The translations under genes and the position numbers were made by a program. This document shows positions 22,003-34,253 of a stretch of 64,000 nucleotides of DNA, in pieces; positions within the stretch are counted from its first letter, which is position 1; the number at the start of each line of letters is the position of its first letter. The notes beneath the pieces were generated by a model that saw nothing but the letters and a program-made list of their open reading frames with translations, searched no databases and had not been told where the DNA came from. This stretch comes from Tupaia tana (lineage: Eukaryota > Chordata > Mammalia > Scandentia > Tupaiidae): contig JAKSZU010000009.1 of NCBI GenBank assembly GCA_026018925.1, positions 77,160,408-77,224,407 of the forward strand, read 5' to 3'.

Positions 22003-25000
22003 CCAACAGAGTGGCCCTTGCTCAGCAGGAGACTTCCACTTCCATCTCTAGGCTCCTAGTCAACAAGAGAAACTAAGACAGAGGCAGCACTGGCCCCCAC
22101 CACACTTCCAGGCTCCAAAGATCAGGAACCCACCCCACCAGAGAGGTAGGTAGGGTTTTATTATTTTTTCTTTCCTCTTCCTTTTTGTATTGTTAATACC
22201 CTGTTCTCCTGTGTCCCTAAGAGTGAACCTTGCTCTGTGGGAGATCTCCATTTCCATCTCTAGGCCCCTGGCCAGAAAGGGAAAAAAAGGCAGGTGCACC
22301 ACTGCCCCCACCCCACTTTTAGGCTCCCAAGACCAGGATCCCATGCTCCCAAAGGGGTAGGCAGGGTTTTATTATTGTTTTCTTTCCTCTTCCTTTTTGT
22401 TTTGTTAATACCCTGCTCACCCCTGTCCCACAGAGTGGCCCTTGTTCTACAGGAGATCTACAGTTTTATCTCTAGGCCCCTGGACAGCATGGTAAACTGA
22501 GGCAGGGGCACCACATCCCCCTCTCCACTTCTAGGCTCTGAAGACCAGGATCCCACTCCCCTGAAAAGGTAGGCAGGGCTTTTTCTTTTCCTTTGCTCTT
22601 CCTTTTTGTTTCTTTAATATTCTGCTCTCCCCTGTCCCACAGAGCAACCCTTGCTCTGCAGTAGACCTGAAATTCCTTCTATAGGCTCCTGATCATCAAG
22701 GGAAATTGAGGCAAGGGCACCACTGCCCCCTGCCCCACTTCCAGGCTCCCAATACCTGAAACTCACACCCCCAGAAAGGTAGGCAGGGATTTTTTTCTTT
22801 GCTTTTCCTTTCTGTTTTGTTAATACTCTGCTCTCTCCTGTCCCACAGAGTGGCCCTTTCTCTGCAGGAGACCTCCAATTTCTTCTCTAGACTCCTGGTA
22901 AGCAAGGGAAACTTATGCAGGGACACCAGAAACCCCCAAACCATTTCCAGGCTCCCAAAACCAGGACACCAGGCTCCCAAAGAGGTAGGCAGGGTTTTAT
23001 TTTCATTTTCTTTGCTCTTCCTTTTTTGGTGTGTGTGAATACCCTGCTCTCCCCTGTCTTACAGAGTGGCCCTTGCTATGCAGGAGACCTCCAGTTCTGT
23101 CTCTAGGCCGTTGGCCAGCAAGGGAAACTGAGGCATAGGCACCACTGCCCACGCCCCACTACCAGGCTCCCAATACTAGGACCCCATCCCCCCAGAGAGG
23201 TACGCAGGGTTTTATTTGTTATTTCCTTGCTCTTCCTTTTTGTTTTGTTAGTACCCTGTTCTCTGCTGTATCAAAGAGGGGCCCTGGGGCATGGTGGCGC
23301 CCGGCCTATGGCCAAAGAGAGGCCCTTGCTCTGCAGGAGACCTACAGTTCCATCTCTAAGCCCTTCACCAGCAAGGGAAGCTGAGGCAGAAACACCACTG
23401 CCCCCACCTCACTTCAAGGCTCCCAAGACCTGGAACCCACCCCCCCACACACAGTGAGAGTTGTCCTTGCTCTGCAGGAATGCTCCTGTTCTATCCCTAG
23501 ACCCCTGGCCAGCAAGAAAAACTGAGGAAAGGGCATCACTGCCCCCTGCCCAATCTCCAGGCTCCCAAGACCTGGACCCCACCCCCCAAAGAGGTAGACA
23601 AGGTTTTAGTATTTTTTTCTTTGCTCTTCCCTTTTGTTTTGTTAATACCCTGCTCTCTCCTGTCCCACAGAGTGGACCTTGCTCTGCTGGAGACCTATAG
23701 TTCAATCTCTTGGCCCTTGGTCAGCAAGGGAAACTGAGGCAGAGGCACCAGTGCCCTCCACTCCACTTCCAGGCTCCCAAGATCAGGACCCCACCCCCAC
23801 CAGGGAGGTAGGCAAGGTTTTATTTCTTTTTTCCTTGCTTTTCCTTTTTGTTTTGTTAATATCCTGCTCTCTCCTGTCCCACAGAGTGGCCCTTGTGCTG
23901 CAGGAGACCTCCAGTTCAATCTCTAGGCATCTCACTTGCAAGAAAAACTGAGGCAGGGGCACAACATCCCCCTGCCACACTTGCAAGCTCTCAAGACCAG
24001 GACCCCACCACCCTGGAAACGTAAGAAAGTTTTATTATTTTTTCTTTGCTCTTTTGTTTTGTTAATTCCCTACTCTCTCCTGTCCTACAAATTGGCCCTT
24101 CCTCTGTAGGAGATCTCCAGTTCCGACTCTAGGCTCCTGGCCAGCAAGGGAAACTGATGCAGGGGCACCACTGCCTCCCCACTTCCAGGCTCCCCAAACC
24201 AGGACCTCACCCCCTCAGGAGAAGTAGGCAGTACTTTATTTATTTATTTATTTTTTTGCTGTTCCGTTTTGTTTTGTTAATACTCTGTTCTCCCCTGTCC
24301 CACAGAGTGGCTCTTACTCGGCAGGAGACCTCCAGTTCCATCTGTAGTCCCCTGGTCAGCAAAGAAAACTGAGGCAGGGGCACCACTGCCCTCTCCCCCA
24401 CTTCCACATTCCCAATACCAGGAGCCCACCTCCCCAGAGAGTTAGGCAGGTTTTATTATTTTTTCTTTGCTCTTCCTTTTTGTTTTGTTAATACCCTGCT
24501 CTTTCCTGTCCCACAGAGCAGCTCTTGCTCTGCAGGAGACCTCCAGTTCCATCTCTAGGCTCCTGTCCAGCAAGGGAAACTGAGACAGGAGTACCACTGC
24601 CCTCTGCCCCACTTCTTGGCTCCCAAGACCAGGATCCCACCCCCCACTCCCAGAGAGGTAGGCAGGGATTTATTATTTTTTTCATTGCTCTTCTTTTTTT
24701 TAATTAATACCCTTGGGACCAGCAGTTAGCGTAATGGCTATGTCGCTGGACTCCCACGTAGTCGACCGCGGTTCGAGTCCCGGACCTGGTGGCTTAAACT
24801 CACGCCGGACGTGTGTGCGTGCGTGCCCAAGATCCCGAGAGGAGAATGGAGGAGAAGGGATTGCGGCGTGGCCATCCCCCCTGGGGGGTGATTTCTCGCT
24901 TTCTATCTCTCTGTCTCTCTTTGTCTGTCTGGCGAGTGCGCGCGCCCTATAGCAAAAACCTCTCCAAAAAAAAATAAATTAAAAAAAAGATAAAAACAAA

Positions 25001-25310
25001 AAAAAAAAAGATTAATACCCTGCTCTCCCCTGTCCCACAGAGTGGCAGTTGCTCTGCAGGAGACCTCCAGTTTCAACTCTAGGCCACTGTACAGCAAGGG
25101 AAAGTGAGGCAGGGGCATCAATGCCCCCAGCCCACTTCCAGGCTCCCAAGACCAGGACCCCAACCCCTAGAAAGTTAGGCAGGGTTTTATTTTTATTTCT
25201 TTGCTCTTCTTTTTTGTTTTCTTAATACCTTCCTCTTCCTTGTTCCACAGACCAAATCGGCCCTCACTCTGCAGGAGACCTTTTCCATCTCTTGGCCCCT
25301 GGATAAATTG
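22003..25310 (+). repeat. L1-D 5'UTR monomer array (~206-218-bp units)
   Basis: Roughly 14 units, each with tttttgttttgttaatacc, a tcccacagagtggcccttgctctgcaggagacc-like core, gccagcaagggaaactgaggcag, and ccccacttccaggctccc before gaggtaggcagg. The gttaata(c/t) words fall near 22192, 22405, 22612, 22818, 23030, 23247, 23640, 23856, 24062, 24277, 24487, 24705, 25014 and 25223. One spacing (23247 to 23640) is about 390 bp and includes a partial duplicate near 23300-23500. The order of landmarks matches the 247-bp units of L1-A (gttaa, then C-rich, then gccagcaaggga, then ccccacttccag, then aggtaggtag), so the two arrays are homologous. Confidence 0.83.
24714..25010 (+). mobile_element. tRNA-derived SINE in the L1-D array
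   Basis: A full-length young SINE with an intact B box (ggttcgagtcc) and an A-rich tail of mixed composition. The TSD attaataccct is at 24703-24713 and 25011-25021, which places the insertion inside one monomer. Confidence 0.93.
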
Positions 25311-25675
25311 TGTGCTAATGCATGGCATGCAACTTTTTCTTTATTCCCCTCAATACTCTTTTATTTCCTCTGACGTTATTCTCTCTTTCTCATCCTCCAC
25401 CCTGCCAGAGGGACTAGACATATCTAGAATCACAGTTCTGAAATTCCCTAGTATTTTAAGGCTCCCTAGGATCCTCCCCTGTACTGAACCACCTGTGAAT
25501 AAGGAGATACTACTCTTCAGACAGCTGAATAGAGTACACTTCTTAAAACCACATTGCTAAAAACTATAAAATGGAGACTTCCACTCACATCATATAACAG
25601 CAAAAGGGAAACACACTTGCTACCAGTCAAAAAAACATTCTCCTAAGAGGTATTCAAAAGTGAATACATCTTCCA

Positions 25676-26636
25676 ATGGCTAGAAGTAGAAGAAGAGCCT
25701 CACCCTGAATAGACCAGGAAATATGTCTCTAAAGGAACAGAGTCAATCCTTCCCATCTCTCCTAAAATCTGAGGACATTACCAAACTGTTAGAGAAAGAA
25801 TTTAGAACATTCATGGTGAACAAATTCTATGAGTTGAACAGAAAAGAGACAATGAACTACAGGAGATTATAAAGTCATTCCATGACGTGAAAGATGTAAT
25901 GGACACTCTGAGAAAGAATCAAATGGAGCTATTAGAGCTGAAGTGTGTAATACAGGAAATCAAAAACTCTCTCCAAAGTATTAAAAGTTGATTGGACCAT
26001 GCTGAAGATCGAATCTTCGATGTTGAAGATAAAACCTCTGATCTAGAAAAAAACACCAAGAATATAGAGAAAATAACAAAAAAAAAAAAAGAGGATAATA
26101 TTCGAGAAATACTAGATTCCATAAGATGCCCAAACATCAGAATAATTGGCATCCCAGAAGGTGAAGAAACTAACGGTATGGAAAATCTATTCCATGAAAT
26201 CCTGGAAGAAATTTTCCCAAGTCTAGAGAGGCACTCAAGCATCCAAACCCAAGAAATACAAAGGACCCCAAATAGACTCATCCCCAAAAGATCTTCCCCA
26301 AGGCACATCTTAGCTAGACTGTCCAAGACCACAGAAAAAGACATGATATTAAATCTGGCAACAGAGAAACGAGAAGTGACTTACAAAGGTCATCTCATCA
26401 GGCTAATACCAGACCTCTCAACGGAAACAATGCAAGCAAGAAAAGAATGAGAAGATGTTTTGAAAGTGTTAAGAGGGAAGCAATTTCAACCAAGATTATT
26501 ATATCCTGCAAGATTATTCTTTATATGGGAAAAAAAGATTAAAATATTTTCAGACAAACAAAACCTGAAAGAATTTGCCAACACCAGACCAGCTCTTCAA
26601 GAAACCCTGAAGAAAGTACTATTCCAGGAAAACTAA
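25676..26636 (+). pseudogene. L1-D ORF1 remnant
   Basis: It begins at the ATG equivalent to the L1-A ORF1 start and follows that ORF to a TAA at about 26634. Stops and indels break it into pieces. The longest open segment (25992-26450) covers the end of the coiled coil and the RRM-like region (CPNIRIIGIPEGEE). It is non-functional as a full ORF1p. Confidence 0.85.
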
Positions 26637-27728
26637 AGAATTAACAGACAAAAACAAAGGAATAAAAGGCAGCTAAGACAATTACCAACTTAAACATTGG
26701 GACAGATCCAATAACATTGATAATAATATTGAATGTGAATTGATTCAATTCTCTAATCAAGAGACACAGACTGGCTGAGTCGATAAAAAATACAGAATCC
26801 CTCTATCTGTTTCCTACATTTAACCCACCTCATGGATAAAGACATACATAGACTGGAAGTAAAGGTTTGGAAAAAGGTTTTCCATGGAAATAGGAAAAAA
26901 AAGAACTGGAGTCACGATACTAATTTCTGACAAAATAGGCTTTAAAACAAAACTGTTCAAATCGACAAAGAAGGGAACTATATTACAGTAAAAGGTTCAA
27001 TAGATCAAGAAGATATAATGCTTATAAATATCTATGTGTCTAACACAGGAGCACCCAAATATGTGAAGGAAAGACTGTTAAATCTAAAAGGGGAGATAGA
27101 CTGCAATACACTAATTGTTGGAGAACTCAAAACTGCACTATCACCTCTGGACAGATGGTCTGTACAAAAAAAAGATGAAGATATAAAGGATCTAAACGAT
27201 ACCATAAATTAAATGGACTTAACAGACATCTATAGAACTTTCCATCCAGAAACCACAAGATACACTTTTTTCTCACCCCCACAGGGAACCTTCTCATAGA
27301 TTGACCACATCATAAGGCACAAAGCAAGCCTCTACAGATTCAAAGGCATAGAAACTATATCTAGCATCTTCTCTGACCATGATGGAATTAAACTTGAGTT
27401 TAGTTTCAAGAGAAACCCTCAAAAATACTCAAATACATAGAAACAAAATAACCTACTCCTGAATGACTCCACAACTACTGAAGAAATAAAAACTGAAATC
27501 AAAAGATTCATGGAAGCCAATGACAATGAGGACACGAGTTTCTATAATCTTTGGGACACTGCTAAAGCAGTCATAAGAGGGAAGTTCACAGAAATTAGAG
27601 CACAAAAGAGGAAGACGGAAAGAAGACAAATGGATCACCTAACATCATGCCTTAGAGAATTGGAAAAGCAACAGCAAAAAAAAATCCAAAAAACTCCAGG
27701 GAAAGGAAATAATAAAGATACAAGCAGA

Positions 27729-28074
27729 GGGAACCAGCAGTTAGCGTAATGGCTATGTCGTTGGACTCCCACGTAGTTGACCGCGGTTCGCGTCCCGGAC
27801 CCGGTGGCTTAAAACTCACGCCGGGGGGCCAGCAGTTAGCGTAATGGCTATGTCGCTGGCCTCCCACGTAGTCGACCGCGGTTCGAGTCCCAGACCCGGT
27901 GGCTTAAACTCACGCCGGGCACGTGTGCGTGCGTGCCCAAGATCCCGAGAGGAGAATGGAGGAGAAGGGATTGCGGCGTGGCCATCCCCTCTGGGGGGTG
28001 ATTTCTCGCTTTCTATCTCTCTGTCTCTCTCTGTCTGTCTGGTGAGCGCACGCACCCTATAGCAAAAACCTCTC

Positions 28075-28109
<35 letters not shown>

Positions 28110-28298
28110 ACGCCGGGTGCGTGTGCATGTGCGTGCGTGCCCAAGATCCCGAGAGGAGAATGGAGGAGAAGGGATTGCAGCGTGACCATCCCCCCTGGGG
28201 GGTGATTTCTCGCTTTCTGTCTCTATGTCTCTCTCTGTCTGTCTGGCAAGCACACGTGCCCTATAGCAAAAACCTCTCAAAAAAAAAAAAAAAAAAAA
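27729..28298 (+). mobile_element. SINE A with SINE B nested inside
   Basis: The composite is flanked by the TSD aaagatacaagcaga (27714-27728 and 28299-28313). SINE A is split at its actcacgccgg motif by a complete SINE B at about 27826-28103, which has its own TSD, aaaactcacgccggg (27811-27825 and 28104-28118). Order of events: L1-D, then SINE A, then SINE B. Confidence 0.93.
27826..28103 (+). mobile_element. SINE B inside SINE A
   Basis: A full-length copy with head ggggccagcagttagcg, B box ggttcgagtcc, a CT-rich region, ctatagcaaaaacctctcc and a long poly(A). Its inverted counterpart sits at 18546-18814. Confidence 0.9.
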
Positions 28299-30438
28299 AA
28301 AGATACAAGCAGAAAGAACTTAAATAGAAAATAAACAAACTATACAGAAAATAAATGAAAATAAAAGCTGGTTCTTTGAAAAGATCAATAAAATAGATAC
28401 ACCACTAGCAAGACTTATTAAGAAGCGAGAAAGGAACCAGGTGAATCAAATCTGCAATGAAGTAGGCAATATAACACCAGACAAAGGAAAAATACAAAAC
28501 ATCATTAGAGGATACTATGAACATTTATATGCCAAGAAACAAGACAATCTGGATGAGATGGACAAATTCCTGGACACATATAATCTACCAATACTTAGCC
28601 AGGTGAATATAGAATGTCTGAATAGGCCCATAACAAGCCATGAGATTGAATCATTAGTAAATAACCTCCCAACAAAGAAAAGCCCTGGCCCTCATGGATT
28701 CACATCTGAATTCTACAAAACTTTCAAAGAAGAGTTAACCCCATTCTGCTCAAGTTATTTCTCAAGATCCAAAAGGGTAAATCTCTCCCGAACCCATTCT
28801 ATAAAGCCTCTATCACCCTTATCCTTAAAATAGATAAGGACCGGACCAGGAAGAAAATCTATAGACCAATATCTCTGACGAATATAGATGAAATGACTCT
28901 CAACAAGATACTATCAAATCATATCCAGCATCTTATAAAAAAGATTATACATCATGATCAGGTAGGCTTTATTCCAGGAATGCAAGGTTGGTTCAACATA
29001 CACAAAACCATAAATGTAATGGAACCATGTTAACAGGAAGAAAGATAAAAACCATATGGTAATATTGATTGATGCAAAAAAAGCATTTGATAAGATACAA
29101 CATCCCTTCATGATCAAGACTCTTAGCAAAATTGGCATAAAAGGGTCATTTCTCAACACAGTAAAAACTATCTATGAAAAACTCATAGTAAACATCATCA
29201 TGAATAGAGAAAAGCTGAAAGCTTTCTCACTAAAAATGGGTACAAGTCAAAGATGCCCATTTCCTCCACTCCTTTGTAATATAGTTCTGGAAGTTCTCGC
29301 CAATGCAATAAAAAAAGAGGAGAAAAATTAAAGGCATCCAAATAGGAAAATGAGAAGTGAAATACTTCTCCATTCACAGATGACATGATATACATAGAAG
29401 ATATGATATACATAGAAGACACAATGGTTTCCATGAAAAAATTTCTGGAAGTAATACATGAATACAGTAAAGTTGCAGAATACAAAATAAATATACAGAA
29501 ATCTATAGAATTTCTATATACGAATAACAGGTAGACAGAAATAGAACTGAAAAAATTATTACATTTACCATAGCCTCAAAAAGTGTAAGATACTTAGAAA
29601 TAAATCTAACCAAAAAGTTAAAGACCTCCACAAGGAAAACTATGAGAAGCTAAAATAAGAAATAGAAAATGACACAAAAAAGTGGAAGGACATCCCATGT
29701 TCCTGGATTGGAAGAATTAATATAATTAAAATGTCAATTCTACCCAAATTAATCTGCATATTTCATGCAATGCCAATCAAAGTACCAGACACATTCTTCA
29801 CAGATCTAGAAAAGACAATCATAAAATTTGTCTGGAATCATAAAAGAGCCAAAATTGCCAAAGCAATCCCACTCCTTGGTATCTACCCAAAGGAGAGAAG
29901 AATTCTTAATCAGAAAAATGCTTGCACACCAATGTTTGTTGTGGCACTATTCACAATTGCTAAGACATGGAACCACCCCAAATGCCCTTGAACAGATGAC
30001 TGGATTGAAAAACTGTGGCACATATACTCTATGGAATACTATTCATCCCTAAAAAACAACAAAACTCTGACTTTTGGCAGAAAGTGGGAGAATATGGAAG
30101 ATTTACTGCTGAGTGAGGCAAGCCAGGATATGTAGGGGAGACATTGTATGTCCCCACTTAATATATAATGAGTGTCTGCACTCTGATTGTGTGACTGAAA
30201 CTGATTGACTAAAGGATATTCAAACACAATAAATGAGTGTAAATATCGGATATAGAGTGTGTGGAAGAGTAGAGTCTGAGGAATGGCATTTAGAAAAAAA
30301 ATAGGGAGGCAAAAATTAATGGGACTAAGAAACGTGATATTATTTGTTGAAGATATTTTATAGTTTAACCAACTGACTAGGGAGAAATGTTCACTTAGTG
30401 AAATATTCACTTTGTAAACTTAAAAAAGTAATTCAATG

Positions 30439-30704
30439 GGGACCAGCAGTTAGGGTAATGGCTATGTCACTGGGCTCTCATGTAGTTGACCGCAGTTCAC
30501 GTTCCAGACCCGTTGGCTTAAAACTCATGCTGGGTGTGTGTGCTTGTGTGCCCAAGATTCTGAGGGGAGAATGGAGGAAAAGGGATTGTGGCATGGCCAT
30601 CCCCTCTGGGGGGGTGATTTCTCACTTTCTATCTCTCTGTCTCTCTGTCTGTCTGGCGAGCACACATGCCCTATAATGAAAACCTTGCCTCCAGAAAATA
30701 AAAT
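30439..30704 (+). mobile_element. SINE in the 3' tail of L1-D
   Basis: A diverged full-length copy. The TSD aaagtaattcaatg is at 30425-30438 and 30705-30718. It divides the last bases of the L1-D 3'UTR from its A-rich end. Confidence 0.9.
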
Positions 30705-30763
30705 AAAGTAATTCAATGTATAAAAAAATGAAATAAAAAATAATGAAAAAAACATAATCTTAG

Positions 30764-32412
30764 AAAGAACACTTCAGAACAAACTAACAAAAAAAAAATG
30801 GGAACATTTGAATCATATTACAGGAGAATCCTAATTGCCCTCAGTATCCTTCCAGAAGATAGAACTGTTTAATTTGTTTATGGGTTCATCTGTTCTGCTC
30901 ACTTATGCTCAAACCTTTTAGGCTGTCTATGACAACCAAGCTCCATGAATTAAATATCAGATAGATCCTTCTCTATTGTCCTTGTTGATAGAAAGACACT
31001 TTCTTCAGGCTGTGCCTTTACTTTCTCAACCTGTCCCCTGGCCTTCTCCACCTGCATCTCCATCTTCTCAACCTGTGGTGCCACTTCCCTCTCCAGGCTC
31101 TGATTTACTTTAAGCTCCTCTTGATGCACAGACTTCTTTCAATATCCAAATCCAATCTGAAAAGCACCTAGTACCCTTTACCCACCACTTTGCAGAAATT
31201 TTCCCACATTTGGCCTTCTTAATTTATAGGCCACTCAACTCTATTTCAATCAACTTTCTATTCACTGGCATCATGATGATTTCACAGAAGGGTGTCTATT
31301 TAAATTTTTCTCTCACCTCTGGAAACAACATAATCTTCTTGGTCTTCATAAAGACATACATAGACAAATTGATTATTTCTTGTCATTTGTCTTGTGGATC
31401 TTGCCTAATCATATCAAGACTTCCCCCCTCTCCCTTCAGACCATTTGTACTAAGAGCATTTGACAGGGTGCACTTTTTCAATGGCTTTATCTCATACAAA
31501 TGAGCAAATTTGATGTTACTTGGGGTCTTTTCCCATTGATAATGTTATGTTGCCCAGCTCCTTTAGGGCTGAACTTATTGAAAGCTTTCCTAAAAGCCCC
31601 TTCTTGCCTTTGTTGTAAACTGTCTCTACCTCTTGGCTGACCCCCCACACTATCAAATACTTTACACTTTATTGAGGTTTCATTTAGCTCTTTGGAGCTT
31701 ATCTACTCTGAGTTGAGACACACCACTTGCTTATTCCTAAACATAGTTTAAAAGACTCCTGTCTCATAGTTTCTTTAAACTCAATACTGATGCTGCCATA
31801 TGAACATAGAAAAGCCTCATCTCAGAATGATATTAAGTCCCAGATTTGGGGGAGGTCCCAACACTCTCAGAGCTCTAAACTTAGCACACATTGTTCAACT
31901 GATTTATTTTGCTGATTCTCAGGGAAAGAGACAAAAGGTAAGCAACAGACAATTGCTTCAGTGCAGATAAGCCTGGACAATACCGTTGGCAGCCCCCTGG
32001 CTTTTGAATTACATGCTGAGAGGTAATTTGCAGAGGTACCTGGTCCACATGGGGTAGATGACACTCTGGACTCACAGTGGAAAACATATCCAATATTTCC
32101 AGAGGTATTTAGAGGAGATTCTTCCAAGCCTTCTTTTTTGTCTCTGGATGAGAAACTTTCCATCAGCTGCCAGCACCTCTTTGCAATGCATTCTGACACA
32201 CTGGGACTCCTCTGACCCTCAGTCTCTAAGGAAAAAATGTCTCATATTCTTTAGCACCCAAGCTTGTCCTCAATACAAATTTGCAGATAATACTATTCAG
32301 CAGTTAGGTTTCTTTGTAATTCCTTAGGAAAATGAAAGAAAATTTCAAACATACAGTGTTTTTTATGTTTCTTCTCCTTTGGCTCCAAATCTCCCAGGTT
32401 CTTCAGACTGAT
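30764..32412. other. No recognised feature (1.6 kb)
   Basis: No long or conserved ORF. The stretch near 31000-31100 is pyrimidine-rich with repeated ttctc/cctgcatctcc words. An ERV origin is conceivable, because an ATG-GGA start-like codon pair occurs at 30812, but I cannot support it. The rest looks like ordinary intergenic DNA. Confidence 0.35.
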
Positions 32413-32428
32413 AAAAGATGTAAAATCA

Positions 32429-32692
32429 TGGGACCAGCAGTTAGCTTAATGGCTATATCACTGGACTCCCACATAGTCAACCGTGGTTCAAGTCCTGGAC
32501 TTGGTGGTTTAAACTCACGCTGGGCATGTGTGCATGTGTGCCCAAGATCCTGAGAGGAGAATGGAGGAGAAGGGATTGCAGCATGACCATACCCCCTGGG
32601 GGGTGATTTCTCGCTTTCTGTCTGTCTCTTTCTGTCTTACTGGCGAGCACACGCACTTTACAGCAAAAACCTCTCCAAAAAAAAAAGAAAAA
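32429..32692 (+). mobile_element. SINE copy
   Basis: A full-length SINE with the TSD aaaagatgtaaaat at 32413-32426 and 32693-32706. Some CpG decay compared with the freshest copies. Confidence 0.92.
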
Positions 32693-32778
32693 AAAAGATG
32701 TAAAATTGTTCAGTCCTGCTAGCTCTTACAATACTGTCTCACCTATTCTTCCTCTATTTTCAATACTACTTGTTTATT

Positions 32779-33016
32779 GGGAACCAGCAGTTAGCGTAAT
32801 GGCTATGTCGCTGGACTCCCACGTAGTCGACCGCGGTTCGCGCCTCGGACCCGGTGGCTTACAACTCACACTGGGCGCGTGTGTGTGCGTGCCCAAGATC
32901 CTGAGAGGAGAATGGAGGAGAAGGGATTCTGGCGTGACCATCCCCCCTGGGGGGTGATTTCTCGCTTTCTGTCTCTATTTCTCTCTCTGTCTGTCTGGCG
33001 AGCGCACGCGCCCTAT

Positions 33017-33055
<39 letters not shown>

Positions 33056-33076
33056 AAATAAATAAATAAATAAATA
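32779..33076 (+). mobile_element. SINE copy with expanded A tract
   Basis: Head gggaaccagcagttagcg with a recognisable B box (ggttcgcgcct). A run of nearly 30 A interrupts the usual ctatagcaaaaacctctcc end, and an (aaat)n tail follows. The TSD aatactacttgtttat is at 32762-32777 and 33077-33092. Confidence 0.92.
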
Positions 33077-33137
33077 AATACTACTTGTTTATCCAGGAGC
33101 TCTAGGAAAAACTACCCCAATTGTCCTTTAGTTGAGT

Positions 33138-33167
33138 CAGAGAGAGAGAGAGAAAGAGAGAGAGAGA
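33138..33167. repeat. (GA)n microsatellite
   Basis: A short run of alternating g and a with one interruption, between two SINEs. Confidence 0.8.
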
Positions 33168-33220
33168 ATTCAGTTCACAAGCCCTTTTTCTCTTACTGAG
33201 ACAGATTAAAATTGACTTTG

Positions 33221-33456
33221 GGGACCAGTAGATGGTATAATGATTATGTCTCTAGACTCCCATATAGCTGATCATGATTAGAGTCCCAAGACCCTGTGGC
33301 TTAAAATTCATGTCAGGCACATGTGTGTGAATATCCAAGATCCTGAGAAGAGAATGGAGGAGAATGGATTGCGACATGGCCACTCCTCTAGGGGTTGATT
33401 TCTCACTTTCTGTTTCTCTGTCTCTCTGGTAAGTGCACACACCCTATAGCAAAAAG
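33221..33456 (+). mobile_element. Old SINE copy
   Basis: Starts gggaccagtagatggtataatg and ends ctatagcaaaaagt without a long poly(A). Heavily diverged, so an older insertion. Confidence 0.82.
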
Positions 33457-33607
33457 TATGAAGCATTCTTAGCTCTGCAGGATCCTCTCTGCTTGCTAAG
33501 GATATTCAAGTTTGTTTAAAAACCCTATTTTCCTTCTAGCAGAGTCTGACATAAGAGATTAACATCTAAGGGCTATCTCCTGCAGTTTCTTAAAAAGAAC
33601 AAAACAT

Positions 33608-33731
33608 GGGAACCAGCAGTTAGCGTAATGACTATGTCGCTGGACTCCCATGTAGTTGACCGTGTTTCACATCCCGAACCCGGTGGCTTAAAACTCACGC
33701 CAGGCGCATGTGCGTGCATGCCCAAGATCCC
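33608..33731 (+). mobile_element. SINE, left half (split by provirus)
   Basis: The head and middle of a SINE run to cccaagatccc at 33731 and then stop at the LTR. The missing right half (atccagagaggag to poly(A)) is found at 38214-38364, so this SINE was the target of the 4482-bp provirus. Confidence 0.92.
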
Positions 33732-34056
33732 TGTCCCGACCCACGGGACGATCGGGCAGGGTGCCTGAGTGAGAGAGCGGAGGTCTGGAACCAGCGCAGA
33801 GTCACAGCACGGAAGCGACACAGTGTCACAACTCAAGATGGAATGCAGTCGCTCATTTATTGAGGGCCGGAGGACATTCTTATATACAGGATACGAAAAG
33901 GGGGCGGGAATTGTCACGGACCTGACTGAGGACCAGACTGAGGACCTGCCTGAATGAGGAAGTATCAGGGTGGATTGTCTACTCCCGGAACAAGGATACT
34001 TGAAGGTCCTTGCATGAAGGTCATGTCAGCCATTTTGGTGCATGTGATTTCCTACA
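33732..34056 (-). repeat. 3' LTR of the class II ERV
   Basis: 325 bp with termini TGT...ACA on either strand. On the minus strand it contains TATATAAG followed by AATAAA. I count 18 mismatches and no gaps against the other LTR (about 5.5%). Confidence 0.92.
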
Positions 34057-34071
34057 TATCCCCCTTCTCTG
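34057..34071 (-). other. Polypurine tract
   Basis: On the minus strand AGAGAAGGGGGATA lies immediately upstream of the 3' LTR, the position where plus-strand DNA synthesis is primed. Confidence 0.75.
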
Positions 34072-34253
34072 CTTTATAGACTGGGGACCAGGGGGAGCTG
34101 TGCCTGTCTTAGGTTGGAGTCTGATTAGCCGAATGTCCTCGGTTACCCATCATAGGAACAACCCATAGCAAGATGGGTGTCCTGTCTTAGGTGGAGGAAG
34201 TGGCAAAAGGTCAGCTAGACTCTTACCCGTCATTGGCTAACCAGCTCAGTGCC

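Larger units (their letters stand above)
26681..30204 (+). pseudogene. L1-D ORF2 remnant
   Basis: It aligns with L1-A ORF2 from its first codons (the start ATG is lost here) through the endonuclease and reverse-transcriptase regions, with many stops and small indels. At about 29864 the sequence jumps from the gccaaagcaa stretch directly to tcccactccttggtatctaccc. This removes about 940 bp relative to L1-A and takes out the region before and including the Cys motif. The nested SINEs at 27729-28298 interrupt it further. Confidence 0.87.
22003..30763 (+). mobile_element. L1-D: older L1 with monomeric 5'UTR, decayed
   Basis: This is a complete but degraded L1 in + orientation: a monomer array (22003-25310), a tether, ORF1 (25676-26636), ORF2 (26681 to about 30204, with a large internal deletion) and a 3'UTR/A-rich tail. 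SINEs interrupt it at 24714, 27729 and 30439. ORF1 and ORF2 align with L1-A over their length, so both descend from the same family, but many stops and indels show greater age. Confidence 0.88.
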
